Shown here: positions 5,152 to 13,900 of the stretch, piece by piece
How the letters are laid out: each line of letters starts with the position of its first letter
Position numbering within the stretch: position 1 is the stretch's first letter
Assembly (NCBI GenBank): GCA_051745935.1
Contig: JBNJEM010000124.1
Coordinates: forward strand, 1-14,390
Source: JBNJEM01 sp051745935
GTDB lineage: Bacteria > Planctomycetota > Planctomycetia > Pirellulales > Pirellulaceae
Direction of reading: 5' to 3'
Length of the DNA stretch: 14,390 nucleotides
Program-made: the position numbers and the translations under genes
The notes under the pieces: model-generated
The model's database searches: none
The model's input: the letters and a program-made list of their open reading frames with translations, nothing else
What the model was told of the DNA's origin: nothing

Positions 5152-8088
5152 CTATCGCAAGCGGGACTTTTCGATGCCTTCTCGTTCTCGCAGACGCCGG
5201 CGGACGAAGACGACCACGCCGACTAGAAAAGGAGGAATCCAGGGAATGGCCACGGCCAGGAACTTGTACCTGAACTGAATGCGTTGGATGTCCAAATCAA
5301 CATCCCGCTGGATGCGGTTGATTTCGTGCTGCAGTTCACGCTGCAAACGTCTTTTGGTTATGGTGAAGCGACGGTTCAGAACCTGCTGTTTGAGGCTCAA
5401 TCTCTGCTGTTTCTCGCGCAGCTCGGCTTGGTCGACCTGTTCCCCTTCCTCTTGTTTTTCGATTAGCTCGTTCACCATGGCTTCGTGTTTTTCCAGCGTA
5501 TTCGCATTCTGCGCCTCGATTTCCTCCAATTCCTTGTCGTATTCTTCTTGATATTTTCTACGTTCAGTGAATTCGCGCAGTTTTGCTTCTTCAATGCGTG
5601 ATTCAACCACCTGTAATGTCGCATGCAATGGTTTGCGCTTGCGAATATTGATATAGTCCAGGTCCTCCGCGAGGACGTCGACAACATTCAACATGAACGT
5701 GACGTTTTCGAATTCCCATTTGATATCGTCCTCATCGGGACGGGCGCGAAGCCTCAGAAACATGGGAATCATCAAGTCGATATCGGCGCAGTAAAACACG
5801 TTCGTGAGGCCATTATCGTCACCGGCCCCCCCCTCGCTTGTCGCCGGCTCTTCTCCCTGTCCCGGCTTGACCTCGCTTTTATCCGTGCGGCCTTCATTGT
5901 CTTCGCGCTGAATCAGGGCGGCGAGCGTCATCGACTCGCGACGCCGTCGCAGCGCCGTCAGCATGGTGGGGTTGTTCTGATGCTGGAGCAGTTGATCGAA
6001 ATGGATGGTCCCGGCTGGATCCCGGGTCGTCAGCAGCTTGGTGAATTCCAAGTCGCTATTCGGAGCCGGCTCAATGGCGCCAGGGAACGGCAAGAGGAGT
6101 TCGGTGAGCCCGGAGGTGATGATGTTGTCCGGATTAAGCAGAGGCTTGGATTCGTCCCCTGGTTCGTGGCGAACGAAAACGACTTCATTGGGAACCTGTT
6201 GCAGCTGCAGTTTCGGGTAGGGGTTATATCTTTGCCAAACGATGTCGGGTTGAAACAAGCCAGCGGGCCCGGCTTTCCCCAGCGATTGAATGCCCAGCAC
6301 GTCCCACAATTCTCGGATGTCCGCTTTGGGAATCATTTGAGGGTTACTCGTTTCCCCGTTGCCACCCGGCGACAATTTGGGTTGTCCGGTGCCAGGCACG
6401 ATGCTGCCAAAGCCCCTTGGCAAGGGATCCTCGAAAATCGCGGCCGGCATGCCTTGTTGCAGGGCCTTGATCAGGTATTGCATGCCTTCCGGAGGCAGGG
6501 AGGAAGGTTGCACGGCCAACAACATATCGTAGCGATCCACGTCGACCGGTTGCGTCAATTCCACCTCTTCAACGTTGTACTGCTTTTCAAGCTCCTCCAC
6601 GATTTCCTGTCGCGGCAGAGATACTGCCTGGCCGCGCGCCAATGCGATTCCACCTAACAGCCTTGCGTCCGTTCGCACGATGCCAATGGTCTTCCGTTTG
6701 GGCTTCGCGACCGTGTTAATCGAACGGATCAATTCATACTCGACCGGGATTCCATATTCAAAGAACGGGACGACGAGCGACTGCAGACCACACCGAAACG
6801 CGGCGCCCAGGATGACGTTCTTTTCGGTGCTCGCCCCCCGCGAGCGAACGCTGATTGTCCGCGGCCGAATCCCGTACTGTTTTTCCGCCAGGGCGGCTTC
6901 CTCGCTGAACGGCTCCAAGCTGTCATGAATGTTCACCCGAATGTCGTCGCCCGCCATGGCCTCGAATTCCTTGAGCATCGACAGCAGGTTGATGCGGGTC
7001 TTGACGTACCGTTCGGGAATATCGCTGCTAATGAACGCGTCCACCCGCACTGGATGCTTCGGATCGAGGTCTTGCAGCAGGCGTTTCGTGTCGGGTGACA
7101 ATGAACTGATCTTTCCATGGGTCAAATCGAAGCGGACACGGTCGTGCCAGGAGAAAATCGCGACGATACCAAACGCCATGATGACCAGCGACAATACTCG
7201 CACCAGATAATGCCCGAACAGCGAATGACCATTCTGTCCCCCGTACCAATGGCGGGCACTGATCAGAACCATGCTCAAATAAAGCCCCACCACGATGATC
7301 GTGACGAAATAGATGACGGATGAGAGACTGATCACGCCACGCCCAAACGGCTCGAACTGCGCCGCAATACTCCAGTTCGACACGAGCTGCGAAATGTCAA
7401 TGTTCGAGAGCAGCGGGAAATTGATCTTGCTGGGCAGCATGTCGGCCATCTTCATGAACACCAAGGGCATGTTGAAAAGCACGCCCAGAACGAAGCCAAT
7501 CGTCAGGTTCTGGGTCAGGAAAGAGGCCACCATGCCGATTGAGATCATGGCCAGGCCCGTGGCCCAATAGCCGGCATAGGTCGTGAGGAACAAACCCAGG
7601 TCCACCTCGCCCATGGCCAGCGAAAGCAGAACGATGCAGTTGGAGATCTGGGAAAACAGGAGGGACGCGGTGAAGATCGCCGCCGCCGCCAAATACTTCC
7701 CCACCACGATGTCGAAGTCGGCCGCCGGGAGCGTCAAAAGCAATTCATCGGTTCCCTGACGCCGCTCTTCCGACCACATGCTCATGGTAATGGCCGGAAT
7801 AAAGATCAGCATGATGCCCGGCAAATACAGATTCAATTGGTCAAGGTTCGCCAGGTTCGCCGTGAAGAATTCGTGCGGCCAGAAAGCCGCGAACGAGGAC
7901 AGCAAAACGAATAAACAGAGAAAGACATAGCCAATGGGATTGTTGAAGTACCCCACGAAATTCCGTTTCAGGACCGCGAACGCCGCTTGTTTGAAGAAAA
8001 ACAGCGGGATCAGCAACAACATCAGCCCCGCGACAAACAGCATGTCGAGCAAGAAGAGATAAGCTAGTTCTATAAGAAGATTCATCAT
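5152..8088 (-). CDS. GldF-GldG-like fusion: ABC-2 permease plus auxiliary domain
   Basis: This 978-residue protein joins two components usually encoded separately. The N-terminal part (to ~280) is an ABC-2 permease of the GldF type: an extra hydrophobic hairpin at 4-32, then AVLKRNFVGYFNNPIGYVF (38-56), FIPAITMSMWSEERRQGTDE (96-115), and about six membrane segments to residue 275. A segment at 294-314 begins the GldG-like part, with an auxiliary domain (ABC_transp_aux type) over ~345-700 presumably outside the cytoplasm, including PVEYELIRSINTV. Residues 730-760 are a polar linker. The family-like segment WEFENVTFMLNVVDVLAEDL (791-810) is followed by a long charged coiled coil (825-940) and a final membrane segment (943-962) with an Arg-rich tail. 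The permease partner should be the ATPase encoded upstream, the DUF4340 protein the downstream partner. Substrate is unknown. The ATG at 8088 has AGG about nine bases upstream; the second ATG is equivalent. Confidence 0.9.
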   Translation of the reverse strand: MMNLLIELAYLFLLDMLFVAGLMLLLIPLFFFKQAAFAVLKRNFVGYFNNPIGYVFLCLFVLLSSFAAFWPHEFFTANLANLDQLNLYLPGIMLIFIPAITMSMWSEERRQGTDELLLTLPAADFDIVVGKYLAAAAIFTASLLFSQISNCIVLLSLAMGEVDLGLFLTTYAGYWATGLAMISIGMVASFLTQNLTIGFVLGVLFNMPLVFMKMADMLPSKINFPLLSNIDISQLVSNWSIAAQFEPFGRGVISLSSVIYFVTIIVVGLYLSMVLISARHWYGGQNGHSLFGHYLVRVLSLVIMAFGIVAIFSWHDRVRFDLTHGKISSLSPDTKRLLQDLDPKHPVRVDAFISSDIPERYVKTRINLLSMLKEFEAMAGDDIRVNIHDSLEPFSEEAALAEKQYGIRPRTISVRSRGASTEKNVILGAAFRCGLQSLVVPFFEYGIPVEYELIRSINTVAKPKRKTIGIVRTDARLLGGIALARGQAVSLPRQEIVEELEKQYNVEEVELTQPVDVDRYDMLLAVQPSSLPPEGMQYLIKALQQGMPAAIFEDPLPRGFGSIVPGTGQPKLSPGGNGETSNPQMIPKADIRELWDVLGIQSLGKAGPAGLFQPDIVWQRYNPYPKLQLQQVPNEVVFVRHEPGDESKPLLNPDNIITSGLTELLLPFPGAIEPAPNSDLEFTKLLTTRDPAGTIHFDQLLQHQNNPTMLTALRRRRESMTLAALIQREDNEGRTDKSEVKPGQGEEPATSEGGAGDDNGLTNVFYCADIDLMIPMFLRLRARPDEDDIKWEFENVTFMLNVVDVLAEDLDYINIRKRKPLHATLQVVESRIEEAKLREFTERRKYQEEYDKELEEIEAQNANTLEKHEAMVNELIEKQEEGEQVDQAELREKQQRLSLKQQVLNRRFTITKRRLQRELQHEINRIQRDVDLDIQRIQFRYKFLAVAIPWIPPFLVGVVVFVRRRLREREGIEKSRLR

Positions 8089-8222
8089 GGCTCGTTACCT
8101 GATCTTGTCTTTCCCTTGGCGGTTCGGAAATCGATCAATGGAAGCTGGGGGCCCGTTCAACCAGACAGTCGCGGCGATAGCCACCCTCGTCGACCCCGCT
8201 CGCTCGACGTGCTTCCGTCCCC
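8089..8222 (-). other. Spacer between ABC ATPase and permease genes
   Basis: These 134 bases lie between two genes that almost certainly work together. I see no ORF of interest and no clear terminator or promoter, so they are probably transcribed as an intercistronic spacer; the ribosome site of the fusion gene is at its left end. Confidence 0.5.
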
Positions 8223-8990
8223 TCATTGGGGGGCGGCCTCGGCCGGCTCCGAAACCTCGTGTCCCGTCAAACGCGCGAAGACCACGTCAAGGCCCTCCTG
8301 GTTGGGGTCGAGTTCCGCGACCGGGCCGTCGTACTTTATGCGGCCATCGTCGATCAGGATGACCCGATTGGCCATCGCCGTCACTTCCTGCAAGATGTGG
8401 GTCGAAAGGAGGACCGTCTTGTGCATTTCTCGCAATCGTTCCATCGCCCGCCGTACTTCCCGGATCTGGTTGGGATCAAGCCCCGCAGTCGGCTCGTCCA
8501 GGATGAGTACGTCGGGTTCGTGCAACAGCGACTGAGCCATGCCGAGTCGTTGCCGGTATCCCTTTGAAAGCTTGCTGATCGGTTTGTGGATGACACTCCC
8601 CAGGGCGCATAGCTCAACCACGGCCTCGATCCGCTCTTCCTTCACGCCGCGGGGCATGCCCCGTGCTTCGGCGAAAAAATCAAGCAAACTGGCTGGGGTC
8701 ATGTCCGGGTACAGGGGGCCGTTTTCGGGCAGGTATCCCAGTCGAGTGGATCCGGCCAAACGATCATCCGTCATCTCATGGCCGGCGATTCGCGCATGGC
8801 CCTCCGAGGGGGAAATGTACCCGGTCAGCAGCTTCATGGTGGTGCTCTTTCCGGCACCGTTGGGCCCCAAGAACGCCACCACTTCTCCCTCAAAGACCTG
8901 AAAGGTGACGTTTTGGACGGCCGCGAAAATCCCATAGAACTTCGACAAACCCTCGGCCTCGATCATGGGACGTCTCGTGTGTTCGTTCAT
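8223..8990 (-). CDS. ABC transporter ATP-binding protein (GldA-like)
   Basis: Encodes 255 residues, one nucleotide-binding domain, cytoplasmic. Motifs in order: Walker A GPNGAGKST (42-50), the Q-loop region GYLPENGPLYPDMT with Glu89 where many ABC ATPases have Gln, signature LSKGYRQR (141-148), Walker B VLILDEP (161-167), D-loop AGLDP (169-173) and the switch His198 in LLSTHIL. All residues for ATP hydrolysis are present. The resemblance is to the ATPases that power ABC-2 permeases, including GldA. It is the first gene of the cassette; the fused permease follows 134 bases downstream on the same strand, and it should dimerise on that permease. I prefer ATG 8990, though its ribosome site is weak (ACGAGAA). 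ATG 8966 (MIEAEGLSKFYG) would start at the domain edge, and an upstream extension to 9062 lacks coding character. Confidence 0.93.
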   Translation of the reverse strand: MNEHTRRPMIEAEGLSKFYGIFAAVQNVTFQVFEGEVVAFLGPNGAGKSTTMKLLTGYISPSEGHARIAGHEMTDDRLAGSTRLGYLPENGPLYPDMTPASLLDFFAEARGMPRGVKEERIEAVVELCALGSVIHKPISKLSKGYRQRLGMAQSLLHEPDVLILDEPTAGLDPNQIREVRRAMERLREMHKTVLLSTHILQEVTAMANRVILIDDGRIKYDGPVAELDPNQEGLDVVFARLTGHEVSEPAEAAPQ

Positions 8991-9297
8991 GCAGCGTTCT
9001 CGTTCAGGACCTGTCTGGTTTGCGTACCTGGCGTCGGATTCGCCATGCCTTTTCGTGCCCACCCACCCAATACGAGTGGGGGGTATCGCCGTCAGGGGGG
9101 CCGCGGTGTTGGCGCGTTTCGCCTTTTGGGTCTAAATATAGAGATACGAGTGTTTTCCGCCACCGGTTCGCCAAGCGGTCGGGGGGGGTGGAACGGATTC
9201 AGGGCACTGGCGTCTGAAACGGCCGTGCAAGGTTCCCGCGCCGAGGCGAATCGACCGGCCACGGGGTTCTGCTGGTGAGGGCATTATAGCGGGCGGT
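8991..9297. other. Intergenic region upstream of the ABC cassette
   Basis: This ~307-base stretch separates the ATPase start from the nadB stop and should hold the cassette's promoter. On the minus strand a perfect TATAAT lies at 9288-9283, 13 bases before the end of this region at the nadB stop, but no -35-like hexamer stands 16-18 bases upstream, and it would leave a ~285-base leader. A second AT-rich patch (TCTATATTTAG, around 9140) also lacks a good -35. Plus-strand G runs at 9078-9083, 9095-9100 and near 9181-9187 are notable but do not make a four-tract quadruplex motif of normal spacing. No gene or RNA is convincing here. Confidence 0.4.
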
Positions 9298-10926
9298 CTA
9301 CAAGGGGTCCGTTTCGAACGCGTCGCGTTGGACGTGGAGATGGCGTTGCCAATGCTGATTGTCCGTTTCGGGGAAATCGGTTCGGAAGTGCACGCCCCGT
9401 GATTCTTCCCGAGCCAGCGCGCCGCGGACGATCAATCGAGCCGTCGTCAGCATGTTTTGCAGCTCCCAGCCTCTCGAATCCCAGAATTGGCGTTTTTGCA
9501 CATACTGCTGCCAGTGGTCGATCATTTCCAGAGCATACGTCATCCGATTGGCCTGGCGCCGTACGCCCACATAACGCCACATCAAGCTCACGAGTGAGTT
9601 TCGGATGTCTGCCAGATCCAGGGTCTTGGTGGGGGCATCGATTGGTGGACTTTCGATGGGAAACGCGCGATATAGATCCGCCGCGGCCGCCGCCGCGGCC
9701 GCCGCCTCGCCCCCCACGCGGGCTCCATACACGACCGCTTCCAGCAGGCTGTTGGAGGCCAGGCGATTCGCCCCGTGCAGTCCACTCGACGTAACCTCGC
9801 CCGCCGCCCAGAGCCCGGGCAAGGTCGTCCGCCCGTTCCGATCCACGATCACACCGCCAATCATATAATGGGCGCCGGGGCGGACCGGAATGCGATCCGT
9901 CGTGATGTCGATATCGAATTCCCGGCATTTGGCGGCGATGCCGGGGAAGCGGTTTCGGACAAAATCGGGGTCCAAGTGCGTCATGTCGAGATAGACGTTG
10001 GGGTGGGCCGTCTTTTCCATTTGAGTGACAATGGCTTGGCTGACCACGTCGCGCGGAGCCAATTCTCCCCGGGCGTCATAGTCCGGCAAGAAGCGATAGC
10101 CGCTGTGATCGACAAGACGAGCCCCTTCACCTCGCACCGCTTCCGTAATCAGGTTGCGGCTACTCCCCGCAATGTAAAGCACGGTTGGATGAAACTGAAC
10201 GAACTCCATGTCCCGAAGTTGTACACCAGCACGATAGGCGATGGCGTGCCCGTCGCCCGTCGCCACGGGCGGATTCGTCGATTCACGGTAGATTTGGCCG
10301 GCACCACCGGCGCAGAGAATGGTCTGCCGGGCCCAGATCAGCATGAGCCCGTGTCTTTCGTCCGCTACCAGGGCGCCGCGACACACGCCGTCATGGGTCA
10401 ATAGATCCAAGGCGAACGTGTGTTCGCGCAACTCCACGTTGCGGAGACGCTTGGTCCACTTGATCATCGCCCGCATGATCTCGCGCCCCGTGGCATCGCC
10501 CATGGCGTGCGCCACCCGGTTTCGGCTGTGCCCCCCTTCGCGACCGAGTTCCAACACGCCGGCCCGTGTTTCGTCGAAATGTGTTCCCCACCGTATCAGC
10601 TCTCGGATCCGTTGAGGTGCATCATTCACCACCATCGAGACCACGTCGACGTTGCAAAGCTCTCCGCCGACGGCCAGCGTGTCATCGACGTGCGATTGAA
10701 CACAATCGTCGGGATCGACCACGCCCGCTATGCCGCCTTGAGCGTAATTGCTTGACGATTCTTCGATTCCCTCCTTGCTAACCACCAGCACGGACAGCTT
10801 GGGCGCGACCGCGCACGCCGCTCGCAAACCGGCCAGCCCGCCACCGATGACCAAGACATCGGTGAAGAAATGAGGAATCTGTTTCGGTGAAAAAGGTACC
10901 AGGTACCGTTGCAGTATCTCATTCAC
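9298..10926 (-). CDS. nadB: L-aspartate oxidase (NadB)
   Basis: FAD-dependent enzyme that oxidises L-aspartate to iminoaspartate, the first step of de novo NAD synthesis, handing its product to quinolinate synthase NadA. The 542-residue length fits the family. The FAD dinucleotide-binding site is VIGGGLAGLRAA (26-37), followed by SSNYAQGGIAGV (58-69). Residues equivalent to those of the E. coli enzyme's active site are present: Glu130 (REGGHSRNRVAHA), His246 (EFVQFHPTVLY), Thr261-Glu262 (LITEAVRGEGA), Arg292 (LAPRDVVSQAI), His353 (GAHYMIGGVIVD) and Arg388 (GLHGANRLASNSLLE). This set, with the single-polypeptide context, favours aspartate oxidase over succinate dehydrogenase/fumarate reductase flavoprotein. 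Residues ~430-542 are the helical C-terminal domain. An uninterrupted run of nine alanines at 408-416 is unusual. The start is GTG with AGGTGAG about eight bases upstream; an in-frame stop lies just before it. It follows the large membrane-protein gene by 14 bases and is probably co-transcribed. nadA and nadC are not in the window. Confidence 0.95.
   Translation of the reverse strand: MNEILQRYLVPFSPKQIPHFFTDVLVIGGGLAGLRAACAVAPKLSVLVVSKEGIEESSSNYAQGGIAGVVDPDDCVQSHVDDTLAVGGELCNVDVVSMVVNDAPQRIRELIRWGTHFDETRAGVLELGREGGHSRNRVAHAMGDATGREIMRAMIKWTKRLRNVELREHTFALDLLTHDGVCRGALVADERHGLMLIWARQTILCAGGAGQIYRESTNPPVATGDGHAIAYRAGVQLRDMEFVQFHPTVLYIAGSSRNLITEAVRGEGARLVDHSGYRFLPDYDARGELAPRDVVSQAIVTQMEKTAHPNVYLDMTHLDPDFVRNRFPGIAAKCREFDIDITTDRIPVRPGAHYMIGGVIVDRNGRTTLPGLWAAGEVTSSGLHGANRLASNSLLEAVVYGARVGGEAAAAAAAAADLYRAFPIESPPIDAPTKTLDLADIRNSLVSLMWRYVGVRRQANRMTYALEMIDHWQQYVQKRQFWDSRGWELQNMLTTARLIVRGALAREESRGVHFRTDFPETDNQHWQRHLHVQRDAFETDPL
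9679..9705 (-). repeat. GCG/GCC run encoding polyalanine in nadB
   Basis: Nine consecutive alanine codons (GCG and GCC mixed) form a near-perfect GC-only direct repeat, with GCGGCCGC occurring twice. It sits just after the conserved NSLLEAVVYGARVGGE block, at the junction between the FAD domain and the C-terminal helical domain, where a short linker is tolerated. It is a likely site of replication slippage. Confidence 0.75.
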
Positions 10927-10940
10927 GGGGCATACTCACC

Positions 10941-13900
10941 TTAATCCCGCCGGCCACGGGCCATTCCCTTTTTGTAAGCCTTGAATTGCTCTAACACCTC
11001 GCGGGGCGGCTGACTTGGGGTTCCGCCGTCCCGCATTCCACGTAACGTGTCGTCTTCAACGTCCACGGCCCGCCGTTGAGGCTGGTCGGGCCGCAAGCCC
11101 AGACTCCGCAGCGCGTCTTGGAGTTCCCGCCGAGCCTCGCCACCTTGTTCGCGGGCCTTCCGTTTCATCGCGTCCCACCGGGCGATGAATTCGCGCAGCT
11201 CCTCCGGCGACCAGCCCAGCGAGTCAAGGAGTTCCGGATCCGGGTCTTGCTGTTGGTCCTTTAAGTGTTCCAATACCAGGTCGGTCGCCTCCCGGGCGTA
11301 CTCCGTATTGGCTTCATCCGCCTCCGCAATCTCCCGTTGGGCGTGGTTGGGCATCGCCGCTGACTCCGCGGGAAGGCCACCGCCCCCCGAATTCCCGCTG
11401 GCGGTTCCCTCCCGGCCACGCTGGCCAGTTTCTTTCTCGTCACGCGTGCCCGGTGTTTGAGCGTCACTGGAAGGCATTCGGCGTTGCGGGGGCGTTTCGG
11501 AGTGGTCGCCGGGTTGATTCCCCTGTTCGCCGCCTTCGTCGAGGCCCCCCGGACTCGGATCTCGACCCTCTTTCGCCGCTTCACCCGATGAGGGCGACTC
11601 GCCACTGTTTTCCTCCGACGCCGCGCTGGGGACGGACTTCGCGGAACCAGATTCTCCTTGATCCGCCGAATCACGACCCTCTGAATCACCCGCGCCCGAT
11701 TCGTTTTCCGATTCGCTCTTCCCACCCTTTTCACGCTCGCCGCCCTGTTGAGCCCCTGAGCCCGACGCGTCTTGATCCAACGACGGCGTGTCGTTGCCGG
11801 TTGAGCTCGCCGGATCATCTTTTGCAGACGTTTGATCGGGAAGGGACGTCCGGTCATCGCCGGATCCATCTTGTTCATTCGCGAGCGGTTCAGTACCGCT
11901 CGAATCCTCCTGGCCGTCTCCCAAACTCTTTTGATTTGACGAGGCACTGGATTCCGGCTTCCCGGCGGATTCCGACTGCTGGTCATGCCGCGAGTCATCC
12001 GAATTGCCCCGCGCGTCGCCGACGCCGTCGTCGCTGGCGTCGCTTTTCTCGTCGCCGTCCCCTCCACCCTTGTCCAAGGGGTCTTCTGAAACCGGCGAAT
12101 CTTGGCTCCGCTGGCCATCCCCTGACCTGGAGGGGCTTTCGGACGGGCTGGTCCGCTTCGAGCGGCCCTGCCCCTCATTCGATCCCTCCAGGGGGCGCTG
12201 GTTCTCTTCCGCGCCACCGGAGTCTCCGCCCGCCCCGGAATCCCTTTCTTCCCCCTCGAGATTGTCGGCAGCGTCGGAGGGGGATGGCTTTCGGGGCGTC
12301 GATGACGGTTCAGCCGCTTGGCTCTCGCCGTTTGACGGATCGCCCCGGCCGTGCTCTTGCAGGTACTCAAGCAATTGTTCAAACGCTTCACCATCATGTA
12401 ACGGCTGCTTTATCTGTTCCTTCCGCTGTTGCTGGCCGGATGCACCGCCATCACTTCCCGACTGATCTTCCGCGGTATCGCTTTCCTCGGCTCCCGCGTT
12501 GTCCGATCCACCCGACGGATCCGGACTGGAGTCACTTGCGCCCGCGTTCTGTTGTTCGGATGAATTTCCCGCCGGGCTCCCGGCTCCTTCTTCAGAGCCG
12601 CTAGAATTGCCGGCTGCGCTACCGGTTCCGTCCTGGTTGCCCGACTCTTGATCGCCGTCGTCGCCGCCGGACGCCCCGCTCTCCTGCTGCCCCCCCTCGC
12701 CGCTTTGATCTCCTTCGGTTTCTTCTCCTTGCTGAGCGGGTTGAGGTTGGCCGGTTGATTCTTGCTGCGCCCCATCTTTGCTTCCCTCATTCGTCGACTC
12801 GGACGCGGAATCTTCGGCGTCGTCTTTTTCCCCTTGGTCCGATTGCTGTTGGCCACTTTGTTCTTCGGCCGATTGGTCATCGTCGTTTTGAGAGCTATTA
12901 TCGTCCGATTGGCTGGATTGGGATTCGCTGCCGGGGGAGGGGGGAGAGTCGGAGGCAGGCTCTTGATCAGCGGAACCGGCTTCGGAACGTTTGGCGTCGG
13001 CATTCTTTTCTTGGTCGGTGTCCTGCTCGGTGTCCTGCTCGGTGTCCTGCTCCGTGTCCTGCTCGGTGTCTTGGCCGTTGCTGTCGGGATCAGGCTGGAC
13101 AATGTTCAGGATCGTGTCCCCGGTTTTCCCAATGTTCGGTTCGCTACAGTTGTCCTCTGCCTCGGCCCATAAGGTGACGGAGTCACCTGGATGAAGATTC
13201 AGTTCAGCGGGACGGAACGGGTACTCGACCACGACCTGTCCAGTTCGGCCGTTGTCCCCCTCCTGCGGAAACACTTCGGACAGACGCTCTTTTCCGCCCA
13301 CGTGGGCTCGCAAGCTGATTTTGGTTAGACCATAATCAGGGTCGATCGCCCGGATTTCGATCCGCTGTCGACCGTTGACTGGCACATCCACGTTCCGGCG
13401 ACTCGGTGTGAGAATGGAGATTTCCGGAGGCAAATCTGGAGTGACCAGGATCGCGTGCTTCGCCGAGGGTTGGTTTTTGGTGTCACGTTCGGGGTCCCCG
13501 GACAGTTTCGGGTCGAAGGCCAGCCGGTAGGCGGTATGTTCTGGAGCGTTTTGGGTCTCGTCCCACAGCAGGCGGAAGGTGTACGTCGCGCGGGTTCCCT
13601 CGCTGTTCATTTTGTGCGTGGTGGTGGTTGATGGATCGTCGGGATCGAATTCGATTCTGGCCTGTTGAATGGGGTGATTGGCCTTGGCGTGGACCGTGAC
13701 CAAGGTTCCTTCCACCGCGCGAATCTCTCCTTCGCCCCGGGACGCGCGGACGGGCCGGTCCATGTAATCAGGGTATCGATATTCAATCTTCTCCACCACG
13801 ATCGAGGGAAGGTGCATCATGGTCAGCTGGTATGGCGAACTGCTCGCATCGCCCGCTTCGACGCGGTATTTCAAGCTCTGCTGGATGCCCCGCGAGTTTT

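Noticed and set aside
5623..6657. 344-residue plus-strand open frame
   Set aside because: Lies wholly opposite the fusion permease gene, whose protein is clearly recognisable; no recognisable domain or ribosome site.
9078..9187. Plus-strand G runs as a possible G-quadruplex
   Set aside because: Two six-G runs close together and a third run about 80 bases away; spacing and tract number do not fit a standard quadruplex motif.
9283..9288. Perfect TATAAT on the minus strand as the ABC cassette promoter
   Set aside because: No -35-like sequence at any usual spacing and a very long implied leader; kept only as a remark in the intergenic entry.
11261..12397. 378-residue minus-strand frame rich in Arg and Lys
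   Set aside because: Shifted frame of the same repetitive segment; basic low-complexity composition mirrors the acidic true frame.
11453..12604. 383-residue plus-strand open frame opposite the large membrane-protein gene
   Set aside because: It is Arg/Pro/Ser-rich with no domain, and arises because the low-complexity acidic codons on the minus strand leave the opposite frames free of stops.
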